64,000 nucleotides of DNA, from NCBI GenBank assembly GCA_963677655.1, contig OY782088.1. The stretch is one strand, 5' to 3'. Both the position numbers and the translations under genes were made by a program. Position 1 is the first letter of the stretch; every line of letters begins with the position of its first letter. This document shows positions 52,185-60,724 of this stretch, piece by piece. The DNA comes from Saccharicrinis sp963677655 (GTDB lineage Bacteria; Bacteroidota; Bacteroidia; Bacteroidales; Marinilabiliaceae). The notes under the pieces were generated by a model that saw nothing but the letters and a program-made list of their open reading frames with translations, was not told the DNA's origin and did no database searches.

Positions 52185-53609
52185 ATGAAAGCAACAAATC
52201 CTGTAAATAAAGAATTTGAGGATATTGAATTTTTAGATCTGTTTGATATAAAAGTGATCCAGGAATTACAAGATTCTTTTGCCCTTGCAACAGGAGTTGC
52301 CTCTATCATTACAAAACCTGATGGAACACCCTTAACAAAGCCTAGTAATTTTTGTCGTTTATGTAAAGATATAATCAGGAAAACAGAAGTTGGATTAAAA
52401 AAGTGTTATTATTCAGACTCTTTTATTGGAAAGGGGAATAAATCAGGTCCTATTTTTCAGAAGTGTTTAAGTGGTGGTCTATTGGATGGTGGAGCAAGTA
52501 TTTTTGTTGGTGATAAACATATTGCAAATTGGTTAATTGGGCAAGTTAAAAGTGAGGAAACAGATGATAATCAAATAATCAAATATGCAGATGAAATAGG
52601 GGCTGACAAAGAAGAATTTACTTATGCATTGCAAGAGGTTACCAGGATGTCTGCTAAACAGTTTGAAAAAATTGTACGATCTCTATATATATTTGCTAAT
52701 CAACTTTCAGAAAAGGCATATCATAACCTTCAACTTTTGATTCATAAAGAAAATTTAGAATTGTTGGTAAAGGAGAAAACAAAAGATTTGGAAGAAGCTA
52801 TTGAAGAATTACGATCAATAAATGAAGATTTATCCTTTAAAAATCATATTATTCATGATCAGAATAAGAAACTTAAAAAAACACTAAAGCAACTAAAAGA
52901 AACTCAAGAACAATTGTTACAGTCTGAAAAGATGGCTTCTTTAGGTGTTTTAACAGCTGGTATTGCTCATGAAATAAATAATCCGCTAAATTTTATATTA
53001 GGAGCTTATTTAGGTTTGGAAAATTATTTTGAGGATTATGGAAGTAAAGAAGATGCTAATACAAGGTTGCTGTTAGATAGTATAAAAACTGGTGTTGAAA
53101 GAGCTTCAAGAATTGTTAAAGGACTTAATCAATTCAGTAGAGAAAATAGTAAACTAGATGAGGAATGTGATGTACATTTAATTTTGAATAACTGCTTAAT
53201 TATGATGTATAATCAATTTAAAAATAAGGTAGAAGTAAATAAGAGCTATAATCCAGAAGCTATAATGGTAAAAGGAAATGTAGGAAAATTACATCAGGTT
53301 TTTGTGAATATTTTCGATAATGCAATTTATTCAATAAAAGATAAAGGAGTTATTACTATTTCTACCTACAAGGAAAAAAACAATATTATTATTGAGATTT
53401 CAGATAATGGATCTGGAATTAAACCTAAAAATATTTCACATATTACAGATCCTTTTTTTACAACAAAACCTCCGGGGGATGGTACGGGTTTAGGTCTGTC
53501 AATAAGTTATTCAATAATAAAAGAACATAATGGATCAATAGAATTTGAGTCCGTAATTGATAAAGGAACAAAAGTGATGATTAAGTTACCCTCTTATATT
53601 ATGGAGTAA
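52185..53609 (+). CDS. PocR-domain sensor histidine kinase
   Basis: A 474-residue soluble kinase. Residues about 15-185 are a PocR ligand-binding domain (FDIKVIQELQDSFALATGVA, FCRLCKDIIRKTEVGLKKCY, GGASIFVGDKHIANWLIGQV), a fold that in Salmonella PocR responds to 1,2-propanediol. A long coiled coil (about 190-245) leads to HisKA with GVLTAGIAHEINNPLNFILG and an ATPase domain (VFVNIFDNAIYSIKDKG, ISDNGSGIKP, GTGLGLSISYSIIKEHNG). No receiver domain. It lies in line with the iron alcohol dehydrogenase and a PAS kinase, and together they resemble the Erc signalling module. The ligand is unknown. Confidence 0.9.
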   Translation: MKATNPVNKEFEDIEFLDLFDIKVIQELQDSFALATGVASIITKPDGTPLTKPSNFCRLCKDIIRKTEVGLKKCYYSDSFIGKGNKSGPIFQKCLSGGLLDGGASIFVGDKHIANWLIGQVKSEETDDNQIIKYADEIGADKEEFTYALQEVTRMSAKQFEKIVRSLYIFANQLSEKAYHNLQLLIHKENLELLVKEKTKDLEEAIEELRSINEDLSFKNHIIHDQNKKLKKTLKQLKETQEQLLQSEKMASLGVLTAGIAHEINNPLNFILGAYLGLENYFEDYGSKEDANTRLLLDSIKTGVERASRIVKGLNQFSRENSKLDEECDVHLILNNCLIMMYNQFKNKVEVNKSYNPEAIMVKGNVGKLHQVFVNIFDNAIYSIKDKGVITISTYKEKNNIIIEISDNGSGIKPKNISHITDPFFTTKPPGDGTGLGLSISYSIIKEHNGSIEFESVIDKGTKVMIKLPSYIME

Positions 53610-53618
53610 TATAGAATA

Positions 53619-53652
53619 AAAAAGCTGGTAATTATATAAATACCAGCTTTTT
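53619..53652. terminator. Bidirectional terminator between PocR kinase and MiaB-type genes
   Basis: AAAAAGCTGGTA (53619-53630) pairs perfectly with TACCAGCTTTTT (53641-53652), lying between convergent stop codons. Confidence 0.92.
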
Positions 53653-53675
53653 GTATGTTTTTATTGTGTGGGAAA

Positions 53676-55016
53676 TTAGCAACTAACAGTCTTTTTTACA
53701 AGTTCACCTTCAATAGAGAACCTTGCTGCTCCTGTTATTTTAAGTTCTATTATTTGTCCAATTAAATTTACATCGTCAGATTCAAACCTAACTACAATTT
53801 TTCCATCAGTGTGTCCTGATAAATAACCTTCTTTACGGTCTTTTTCTCTAACTAAAACTTTTACAGTTTTTCCAAGTAGTGATTTATTGTATTCATAGGT
53901 ATGCTTTTGAAGTTCTTCACTTAATACTGCATATCTGCGTTTCTTCTCTTCAAGTGGAATGTTGTCTTCCCATCTGTAAGATGCAGCTCCAGGTCTTGGA
54001 GAATACATTGCAATATAAGCCATATTGTATTTGAATTCTTCCATAGCTTTACGCGTATTTTCGAATTGCTCTTCTGTTTCATCTGTAAAACCAACAATAA
54101 TATCAGTAAATACAGTTGCTTGAGGAAGAATACTTCTAAACGACTGCATGGTTTTGCGATATTGTTCCATAGAGTGCTTACGGTTCATTTTTATCAGAAC
54201 CTTTTCGTCACCACTTTGAATTGGAAAATGGATTTGCTTACCTAAGCAATCATATTTTGCAATAATATGAAAAATATCATCAGTCATATCTCTTGGGTGA
54301 GGAGAGGTGAAATAAACCCAAAACTCATTATCAACTTCTTCTCCAATTTGGCCCACTTTTTCTAAAAGTTCAGGGAAAGATAATTCTTCTCCTTTTTTGT
54401 CTAATCCATAAGAATTTACATTCTGGCCAAGTAAAGTAATCGATTTATATCCTTTTTTAGCAAGGTTTCTTACTTCGTCTAAGATTTCTTGTGATGGTCT
54501 GGAAACTTCTCTTCCCCTGGTATATGGTACTGCACAATATGTACAGAATTTATTACATCCATTTTGAATTGGAATAAATGCCTCAAAATTAGAATCGTAT
54601 TTTGGTTTTACATTCCAAAATAACTGAATTTCTTCAATAGCATTGTTGGGTTCAGCAATTAATGATAATGGATTTGTAACACCGTATTCACCTAGCATCT
54701 TAGGGAATTGAGGTAATTCCGGCATTGCAAAAACAATGTCAAATAATTTTAAAAATTTTTCTTTGTCAGCAGGAAGAATACAACCCGAAATAAATGTAAT
54801 TAAGTTTTTATTGTTTTTCCACTTATTCCATTTTGAAATTTTGTTGTAAACCTTGTCAATTGCTTTTTGGCGCACAGAACAGGCCAATATTCCAATGATA
54901 TTAGCATCTTCTTCATTATCAACTTTTGTGCATCCTGCTGCATCCAGTACTGACGCCACACGCTCCGAGTCACTCAAATTCATTTGACATCCCAATGTCA
55001 GTAAAAAGTACTTCAC
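53676..55016 (-). CDS. miaB: MiaB-type tRNA methylthiotransferase (radical SAM)
   Basis: The start is placed at GTG 55016, giving VKYFLLTLGCQMNLSDSE, the normal family N-terminus, and 446 residues. An in-frame ATG at 55118 would run 71 bases into the preceding gene and add an unusual 34-residue leader. The N-terminal cluster cysteines are in LGCQMN, LACSVRQKA and SGCILPAD; the radical SAM cluster is CNKFCTYCAVPYTRGRE; a C-terminal TRAM domain follows (KTVKVLVREKDRKEGYLSG). MiaB adds a methylthio group to isopentenyladenosine at position 37 of tRNA. The call of MiaB over a related YqeV/RimO-type enzyme rests on the CSVR-type segment and the C-terminal part; confidence in the family is high, in the subgroup moderate. 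Confidence 0.85.
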   Translation of the reverse strand: MKYFLLTLGCQMNLSDSERVASVLDAAGCTKVDNEEDANIIGILACSVRQKAIDKVYNKISKWNKWKNNKNLITFISGCILPADKEKFLKLFDIVFAMPELPQFPKMLGEYGVTNPLSLIAEPNNAIEEIQLFWNVKPKYDSNFEAFIPIQNGCNKFCTYCAVPYTRGREVSRPSQEILDEVRNLAKKGYKSITLLGQNVNSYGLDKKGEELSFPELLEKVGQIGEEVDNEFWVYFTSPHPRDMTDDIFHIIAKYDCLGKQIHFPIQSGDEKVLIKMNRKHSMEQYRKTMQSFRSILPQATVFTDIIVGFTDETEEQFENTRKAMEEFKYNMAYIAMYSPRPGAASYRWEDNIPLEEKKRRYAVLSEELQKHTYEYNKSLLGKTVKVLVREKDRKEGYLSGHTDGKIVVRFESDDVNLIGQIIELKITGAARFSIEGELVKKTVSC

Positions 55017-55047
55017 AATTCTAATTTTTAATCTAAATATATTCTGT

Positions 55048-55707
55048 TTAAAAATACACTTCCGCATGAATTTGCTCATTTGATATTCCTTTTTCTTCAA
55101 GAATATCATAAGCATCATGAATCATATTGCAATTTCCGCACAAATATACTTCAGAATCTTTATCTATCATTACATCTTGTAAATAATTTGTAATTCTTCC
55201 TGTATAATCACCACTTTGATCTCGAGAAGAGCATAAAATATACCTATCATTTTCATATTCACCTCTTTCGTAACCTTCTTCTGCAGTTCTTACTCCATGT
55301 AAAATTTTATAATTTAAATCAGGAATGCTTTTGGTCATGCTGTGAAAAGGCGAAATGCCAGTTCCTGTAGCTATTAACAAAAATTTCTTTGATTTAATTT
55401 TTTCTTCCTGCAAAGTAAAATAGCCAACAGGTTCTTCTACAACAACATTATCTCCGGCTTTTAAACCTTTTAATATTGGAGTAACCAAACCGTTCTGAAC
55501 CTCTTTGACCAAAATTTCTATATAAGGATCATTTTCAGCACTGTAAATAGAATATTCTCTGGTGTGTATTCCATTGGGAGGGCCAACGCAGATATGTTGA
55601 CCTGCATTAAACTCTAAACCATTTTTCTCAAAACGAATCACAAAAGTTGAATCAGTTAAATGACGAACCTCTAAAATTTGATGCAAATTTATTCTTTTGC
55701 GCGACAT
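55048..55707 (-). CDS. Ferredoxin-NADP reductase-like flavoprotein
   Basis: A 219-residue soluble FNR-fold protein. The FAD-binding barrel shows THTREYSIYSAENDPYIEIL (RxYS-type motif), and the NAD(P)-binding part has KFLLIATGTGISPFHSM, then YLCGNCNMIHDAYDILEEKG near the C-terminus, and ends in VYF as in FNR enzymes. It shuttles electrons between NAD(P)H and a ferredoxin or flavodoxin. It lies 31 bases upstream of the MiaB-type gene, and radical SAM enzymes need such an electron supply, so co-expression makes sense (inference). No iron-sulfur domain is attached. Confidence 0.88.
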   Translation of the reverse strand: MSRKRINLHQILEVRHLTDSTFVIRFEKNGLEFNAGQHICVGPPNGIHTREYSIYSAENDPYIEILVKEVQNGLVTPILKGLKAGDNVVVEEPVGYFTLQEEKIKSKKFLLIATGTGISPFHSMTKSIPDLNYKILHGVRTAEEGYERGEYENDRYILCSSRDQSGDYTGRITNYLQDVMIDKDSEVYLCGNCNMIHDAYDILEEKGISNEQIHAEVYF

Positions 55708-55888
55708 ATTTTAATTTTTATTTAATTTAAATAGTTATAAGTTGTCAATCTAAACTCATATCTTCGTAAAATGTTCATCATAAAATATGAGATTTTTCTG
55801 TTTTTGTTTAATAGATAATTTTTATTTTTAATCAACAGAAGTCTTATAATCGAATTTTAAAAAAGAATAAAACAAACTTTAGTTCACC

Positions 55889-57934
55889 ATGGCAATAGAA
55901 AATTTTAGAAGTAAGGAAATTAGCTGGCTGTCATTTAATGAAAGGGTACTTCAGGAAGCCTCAAGAAAAAATGTACCATTAATTGAACGCATAAAGTTTT
56001 TAGGTATTTATTCCAATAATATGGATGAATTTTTCCGGGTTCGTGTTGCAGTGTTAAAAAGAATCGTGCAATTAGATAAGGATACTATTTTTGAAGGAGG
56101 AGCACCTAAAGATATTCTAAAAGAAATTCATAATGAGGTCATTAAGCAATCAAGAAAATTTGCTAAAGCTTATGATGATATAATTGCAGGTTTAGAGGAG
56201 GAAGGAATCTATTTAATTAATGAAAATGATTTAACTGAAGATCAGGGTGTTTTTGTTAAAAGATACTTTCAGAAGAAAGTGCGTGAACACTTAATGCCCA
56301 TCATTATCTCCAGAAAAAGAGAATTACCCGATTTGTCGGATAATGGAATTTATTTAGGTGTTTATTTACAGGAATTATTGCACGGTAAGGATAATTATGC
56401 TTTAATAGAAATACCATCTTCATTAGATAGATTTGTGTTATTGCCTTCGAATGATGGGAAAAAATATGTTATGCTTCTTGATGATGTGATCAGGTATGAG
56501 CTGAAAGATATTTTTTACATGTTTAAATTTGACCGAATTTCTGCATATACCTTTAAACTTACAAGAGATGCTGAATTAGATATTAATGATGATATCTCAG
56601 AAAGTTATGTCAAAAAGATCTCTAAAGGATTAGAGAGGAGAAAAGAGGCTTCGCCGGTTAGATTTGTACATGACAAAAATATGCCGGACGAAATGCTTTC
56701 ATTGCTATTAAAGAAATTGGATTATACAACTGAGGACGCTGTAATACGTGGGGGTAGATATCATAACTTTAAAGACTTTATTGATTTTCCTAAATTCGGA
56801 TCAAAGAATATGACTTATGACTCTTTGGCCCCAATATTCCATGAGCAAATTCCTCCACAAACATCATTGTTTAGGCTTATTGCAAAGAGAGATATTTTAT
56901 TGCATTATCCGTATCATTCGTTTTCGCATTTTATTGATTTTTTACGCGAGGCATCGATCGATCCTACAGTTAGAGAAATTAAGATTACTATTTATAGAGT
57001 AGCTCGTAACTCTGCTGTTATGAAAGCATTGAGAAATGCTGCACGTAATGGTAAAAAGGTGGTTGCTGTAATGGAATTACAAGCCAGGTTTGATGAAAAA
57101 GCAAATATTTCCTATGCTAATAAGTTAAAAGAAGCAGGTGTAAAAGTTATTTTTGGTGTTCCTGGATTAAAAGTTCACTCAAAATTATGTTTGGTTACTC
57201 GTAAAGAAAAAAGTCATTTGGTATGTTATGCATGTATAGGAACCGGTAACTTTAATGAAGATAGTGCATCCATATTTGCAGATCATCTCTTGTTAACCCG
57301 ACATACTGGAATAGCAAAAGAGGTGGCATCAATTTTTGAGTTCTTTAGCAAAAATTATAACATACCAACTTTTGAGCATTTGCTGGTTTCTCCATTTTAT
57401 TTGAGAAATACAATAGAAAATTTAATTCAAAAAGAAATCGAGAACGCTTCATCGGGTAAAAAAGCCTATATCTATTTAAAAGTAAATAATCTTGTTGATT
57501 ATGATAGTATTCAATTATTATACGAGGCAAAAAAGAAAGGTGTTGAAGTAATTTTAAATGTCCGAGGGATGTTTTCATTAATGTCCGAATTTGATCAACC
57601 GGAAAATGCGATTGAATCATTTGGTATTATTGATAGGTATCTGGAACATTCAAGGATATATGTCTTTTGTAATGATGGTGATGAAAAGATCTACATTTCA
57701 TCAGGAGACTTTATGACTCGAAATCTGGATCGTAGAATTGAAGTTGCTTGTCCAATTTATAGCAAAGAGCATAAAAAGGAGATTTTAACAATGCTTGATA
57801 TGCAGCGTAAGGATAATTGTTCAGCCAGAATTTTAAACAATGTTTTAGATAACAAATTCCGAAATCAGAATCCGGAAAAACCGGAATACAGATCTCAGAT
57901 TAAATTTTATGAATGGTTAAGTGATAAAAAGTGA
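55889..57934 (+). CDS. ppk1: Polyphosphate kinase 1
   Basis: A 681-residue protein of normal Ppk1 length. The N-terminal domain begins FRSKEISWLSFNERVLQEAS and the head domain has SNNMDEFFRVRVAVLKR. The two phospholipase-D-like C-terminal domains carry the catalytic histidine in GLKVHSKLCLVTRKE and the block CIGTGNFNEDSASIFADHLL, with REIKITIYRVARNSAVMKAL before them. It transfers the terminal phosphate of ATP to polyphosphate, reversibly. No exopolyphosphatase gene is adjacent. It is divergent from the FNR-like gene. Confidence 0.95.
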   Translation: MAIENFRSKEISWLSFNERVLQEASRKNVPLIERIKFLGIYSNNMDEFFRVRVAVLKRIVQLDKDTIFEGGAPKDILKEIHNEVIKQSRKFAKAYDDIIAGLEEEGIYLINENDLTEDQGVFVKRYFQKKVREHLMPIIISRKRELPDLSDNGIYLGVYLQELLHGKDNYALIEIPSSLDRFVLLPSNDGKKYVMLLDDVIRYELKDIFYMFKFDRISAYTFKLTRDAELDINDDISESYVKKISKGLERRKEASPVRFVHDKNMPDEMLSLLLKKLDYTTEDAVIRGGRYHNFKDFIDFPKFGSKNMTYDSLAPIFHEQIPPQTSLFRLIAKRDILLHYPYHSFSHFIDFLREASIDPTVREIKITIYRVARNSAVMKALRNAARNGKKVVAVMELQARFDEKANISYANKLKEAGVKVIFGVPGLKVHSKLCLVTRKEKSHLVCYACIGTGNFNEDSASIFADHLLLTRHTGIAKEVASIFEFFSKNYNIPTFEHLLVSPFYLRNTIENLIQKEIENASSGKKAYIYLKVNNLVDYDSIQLLYEAKKKGVEVILNVRGMFSLMSEFDQPENAIESFGIIDRYLEHSRIYVFCNDGDEKIYISSGDFMTRNLDRRIEVACPIYSKEHKKEILTMLDMQRKDNCSARILNNVLDNKFRNQNPEKPEYRSQIKFYEWLSDKK

Positions 57935-58078
57935 TATCAATTTATTGAATTTTAATCTTGAGATATATCATTGATGGATGTATTTCTTATTCTCATTTTT
58001 ACACGTGGATTGTTAATTGCTCTATAATTAATTAACGATTTCAATAAAGAGAATATCTTACATTTAATAAGCTCAGGT

Positions 58079-59110
58079 ATGACAAAAATGAAAGCTTTGG
58101 TAAAGGCAAAACCAGAAAGAGGAATCTGGATGGAAGAAATTGATTTGCCAAAAATTGGTGTAAATGATGTTTTAATTAAAGTTGTAAAATCTGCTATATG
58201 TGGTACAGATTTACATATTTATTTATGGGATGAATGGGCTCAGAAAACAATTAAAACACCTATGACTATTGGTCATGAATACGTTGGTTATGTAGCAAAA
58301 GTAGGAGCTGAGGTTACTCAGTTTAAAGAAGGTGATAGAGTAACTGGAGAAGGGCATATATCTTGCGGACATTGTAGAAATTGTAGAAGAGGACGTCAAC
58401 ATATTTGTGAAAATTCTATAGGTATAGGAGTTAATACAGATGGTGCATTTGCCGAGTATGTAAAAGTCCCGGCTTATAATGTTATGAAAGTGCATCCAAA
58501 TATTTCTGATGAAATAGCCTCTATTATGGATCCTTTTGGAAATGCAACTCATACTACCTTGAGTTTTCCTATTATAGGTGAGGATGTTGTTGTAACAGGT
58601 TCTGGCTTAATTGGAAGTATGTGTGTGGCGATTGCAAAATTTGCAGGAGCAAGATATGTTGTTGCAACAGAAACAAATGAGTATAGAGCTCATTTAGCAA
58701 GAAAAATGGGAGCTACGAAGGTAATTAATCCCATGAAGGAAGATTTGAAAGATGTTGTTAAGGAGTTAAATATGCGAGGTTTTGATATTGGATTAGAGTG
58801 TTCAGGGAATCCATCGGCATTAAATTCAATGTTAGACAATATGTACAATTCAGGTAAAATATCTTTATTGGGAATTCAACCTTCACATACACAGATCGAT
58901 TGGAGTAAGGTAATATTTAAGGGATTAACATTAAAAGGTATTTATGGTAGGGAGATGTTTGAAACATGGTATCATATGGAACAAATGCTTCTCTCAGGTA
59001 TTGATTTAACTCCAATGATAACACACCGGTTTCATATTGATGATTTTCAAAAAGGTTTTGATATTATGGAAACAGGCAATAGTGGGAAAGTGATTTTAAA
59101 CTGGGATTAA
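58079..59110 (+). CDS. tdh: L-threonine 3-dehydrogenase
   Basis: A 343-residue zinc-dependent medium-chain dehydrogenase. The catalytic zinc site is in ICGTDLHIYLWDEWAQ and GHEYVGYV, the structural zinc cysteines are in ISCGHCRNCRRGRQHIC, and the NAD-binding segment is VVTGSGLIGSMCVAIAKFAG. The YLWDEWAQ-type stretch after the catalytic cysteine is diagnostic of Tdh. It oxidises threonine to 2-amino-3-ketobutyrate, usually followed by Kbl, which is not nearby here. The Met at residue 4 is a possible start. Single gene with terminator. Confidence 0.94.
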   Translation: MTKMKALVKAKPERGIWMEEIDLPKIGVNDVLIKVVKSAICGTDLHIYLWDEWAQKTIKTPMTIGHEYVGYVAKVGAEVTQFKEGDRVTGEGHISCGHCRNCRRGRQHICENSIGIGVNTDGAFAEYVKVPAYNVMKVHPNISDEIASIMDPFGNATHTTLSFPIIGEDVVVTGSGLIGSMCVAIAKFAGARYVVATETNEYRAHLARKMGATKVINPMKEDLKDVVKELNMRGFDIGLECSGNPSALNSMLDNMYNSGKISLLGIQPSHTQIDWSKVIFKGLTLKGIYGREMFETWYHMEQMLLSGIDLTPMITHRFHIDDFQKGFDIMETGNSGKVILNWD

Positions 59111-59138
59111 ATATTTAAAAGAAACTACAGATGTCATT

Positions 59139-59174
59139 AAAAGCTGAGAAATATGAAGATCTCAGCTTTTTTTA
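59139..59174 (+). terminator. Terminator after tdh
   Basis: AAAAGCTGAGA (59139-59149) pairs perfectly with TCTCAGCTTTT (59160-59170), followed by TTTT. Confidence 0.92.
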
Positions 59175-59207
59175 TCTAGCATTTGATATGTTTTTTAGAG
59201 TTATTTA

Positions 59208-59399
59208 CTATTTTATTGTAATTACAAGTCCTGCAAAAGAGCCATATAATATGCTATTTAAGGGATTTGATGTAATAGGGCAAGTACCAGAACTACATCC
59301 TATAAAATAATAATAGGCATAACCCACTAATCCTCCAATGAATAGCCCAAGTGCTAATTTTTTAAAATTTTGCTTTTTTATTTTCTCCCAAATCTTCAT
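59208..59399 (-). CDS. Small DUF6132-like membrane protein
   Basis: A 63-residue peptide with two predicted membrane spans (LALGLFIGGLVGYAYYYFIG and SILYGSFAGLVITI). The segment GCSSGTCPITSNP between them, with a CxxxxC pair, and the glycine zippers are typical of the DUF6132 family of Bacteroidota. Its role is unknown; it is related in outline to YtwF/rhodanese-neighbour peptides that act in redox or sulfur contexts (weak inference). It is divergent from the next plus-strand gene with only 44 bases between. Confidence 0.8.
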   Translation of the reverse strand: MKIWEKIKKQNFKKLALGLFIGGLVGYAYYYFIGCSSGTCPITSNPLNSILYGSFAGLVITIK

Positions 59400-59443
59400 A
59401 ATTTCGAACTATTAATTTTTACAAATATATAAAATATATAAAC

Positions 59444-60688
59444 ATGTATATATGTCATTTGTTTGTTTTGATATTTTTATTTTGTGTTACAACAATTCAG
59501 GCTCAATTAGAAATAAAAGATTTAGAAAAAAGAGTAAGAGAAATCTCTCATTTAGAAGATCCACATGAAAAAGAGTATCAATTGGCTGAATTTGAAAAGG
59601 TGTTTACTACTTTTTTGAAAACATTTAATGAGAATATTTCAGTTCCGGATAGTGCTTATATTCAAATTACAAAATCAAGTGATTCAAAGTTTAAGGTATT
59701 TTATTACAATACTTACAAAGATGGAATTGTTTACAGATTAGATTGGTATATTGTTTTTGGAGATGTGTATAATAGACAAATTATTCATTTTCAAGATAAA
59801 TCATTTTCGCATAAAGATAAACGAGGGGTAGGGGAATTTAGGTTGCACTTATCCAGATTAACAGAAGGCGATGTTGATTTATATCCTTTAACTTTTTCAT
59901 TTAAAGCTGATGGAAAAATATACCGCCAATACAGAGATGTTGCCACTATTTGTATGTTTGAACAATTCAAATTTAGAGAAACACAAAAGGAAAAAATTGC
60001 ACTTAATGATTCTATTTTAAATAGAATGAGGATTTTATGGAATAGCAAAGAGTTTTTTAATGATAAATTTTTAGGGTTAAGCAGAATATCAACCTTAATA
60101 TCAGAAGATAAAAGGGTGAAAATTTGTACTTGGAATATTCCTTTAGAAAATTCAACTAATTTATTTTTTGGCGCAGTAGTTTGTAAAAATAAAGATGGAA
60201 ATATTAAGCTATATGAGTTACATGATGCAACAGATAAAATGCGCTCTCCTGAAAAGGCAGTATTGTCTCCTCGAAAATGGTATGGAGCCGTATATTATGA
60301 TATGGTTTCGGTTAAAGATAGAAACTATGGAATATATTATATGTTAATTGGTTACAAGCCCAATGATGAAATGACAAAGATAAAAGTGGTTGATCCTTTA
60401 ATTGTTATGGATAATGTAACTCCAAAATTTGGACACTCTGTTTTTCAAAAAGATCGAGTAATTGATAAACGATTGGTTTTTGAGTATGCAGCCAGTGCTA
60501 ATATGATGCTTAAATATGAAAAGCATAATGATCGTTTTGTTTTAGATCATTTATCGCCACCAAGTAGTTTGTATAAAGGTAATTATCGAATGTATGGACC
60601 AGATTTTTCATATGATAGTTATGTCTTAGAAAAAGGTAAATGGGTTTTAAATAAAGATGTTGATGTTAGAACTCTTGAAAACCATTAA
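59444..60688 (+). CDS. Unrecognised secreted protein
   Basis: I do not recognise a named domain. The 414-residue protein has a signal peptide (about 1-20, ending IQAQ). A charged helical segment (about 22-70) is followed by a predominantly beta region with repeated aromatic strands (FKVFYYNTYKDGIVYRLDWY, GAVYYDMVSVKDRNYGIYYM, DGKIYRQYRDVATI). The ending is KGKWVLNKDVDVRTLENH. It may be a periplasmic lipocalin- or propeller-type protein; such Bacteroidota proteins are often annotated only as hypothetical. It begins 44 bases past a divergent small gene and ends 36 bases before the M49 peptidase gene, so it may share its transcript. Confidence 0.6.
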   Translation: MYICHLFVLIFLFCVTTIQAQLEIKDLEKRVREISHLEDPHEKEYQLAEFEKVFTTFLKTFNENISVPDSAYIQITKSSDSKFKVFYYNTYKDGIVYRLDWYIVFGDVYNRQIIHFQDKSFSHKDKRGVGEFRLHLSRLTEGDVDLYPLTFSFKADGKIYRQYRDVATICMFEQFKFRETQKEKIALNDSILNRMRILWNSKEFFNDKFLGLSRISTLISEDKRVKICTWNIPLENSTNLFFGAVVCKNKDGNIKLYELHDATDKMRSPEKAVLSPRKWYGAVYYDMVSVKDRNYGIYYMLIGYKPNDEMTKIKVVDPLIVMDNVTPKFGHSVFQKDRVIDKRLVFEYAASANMMLKYEKHNDRFVLDHLSPPSSLYKGNYRMYGPDFSYDSYVLEKGKWVLNKDVDVRTLENH

Positions 60689-60724
60689 TGATGTAATGTG
60701 TTTTAGTTAAAAACAAATATTGAA

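Noticed and set aside
55017..55118. ATG-started 34-residue extension of the MiaB-type protein
   Set aside because: It overlaps the FNR-like gene by 71 bases and adds a leader not seen in the family; the GTG at 55016 gives the canonical N-terminus.
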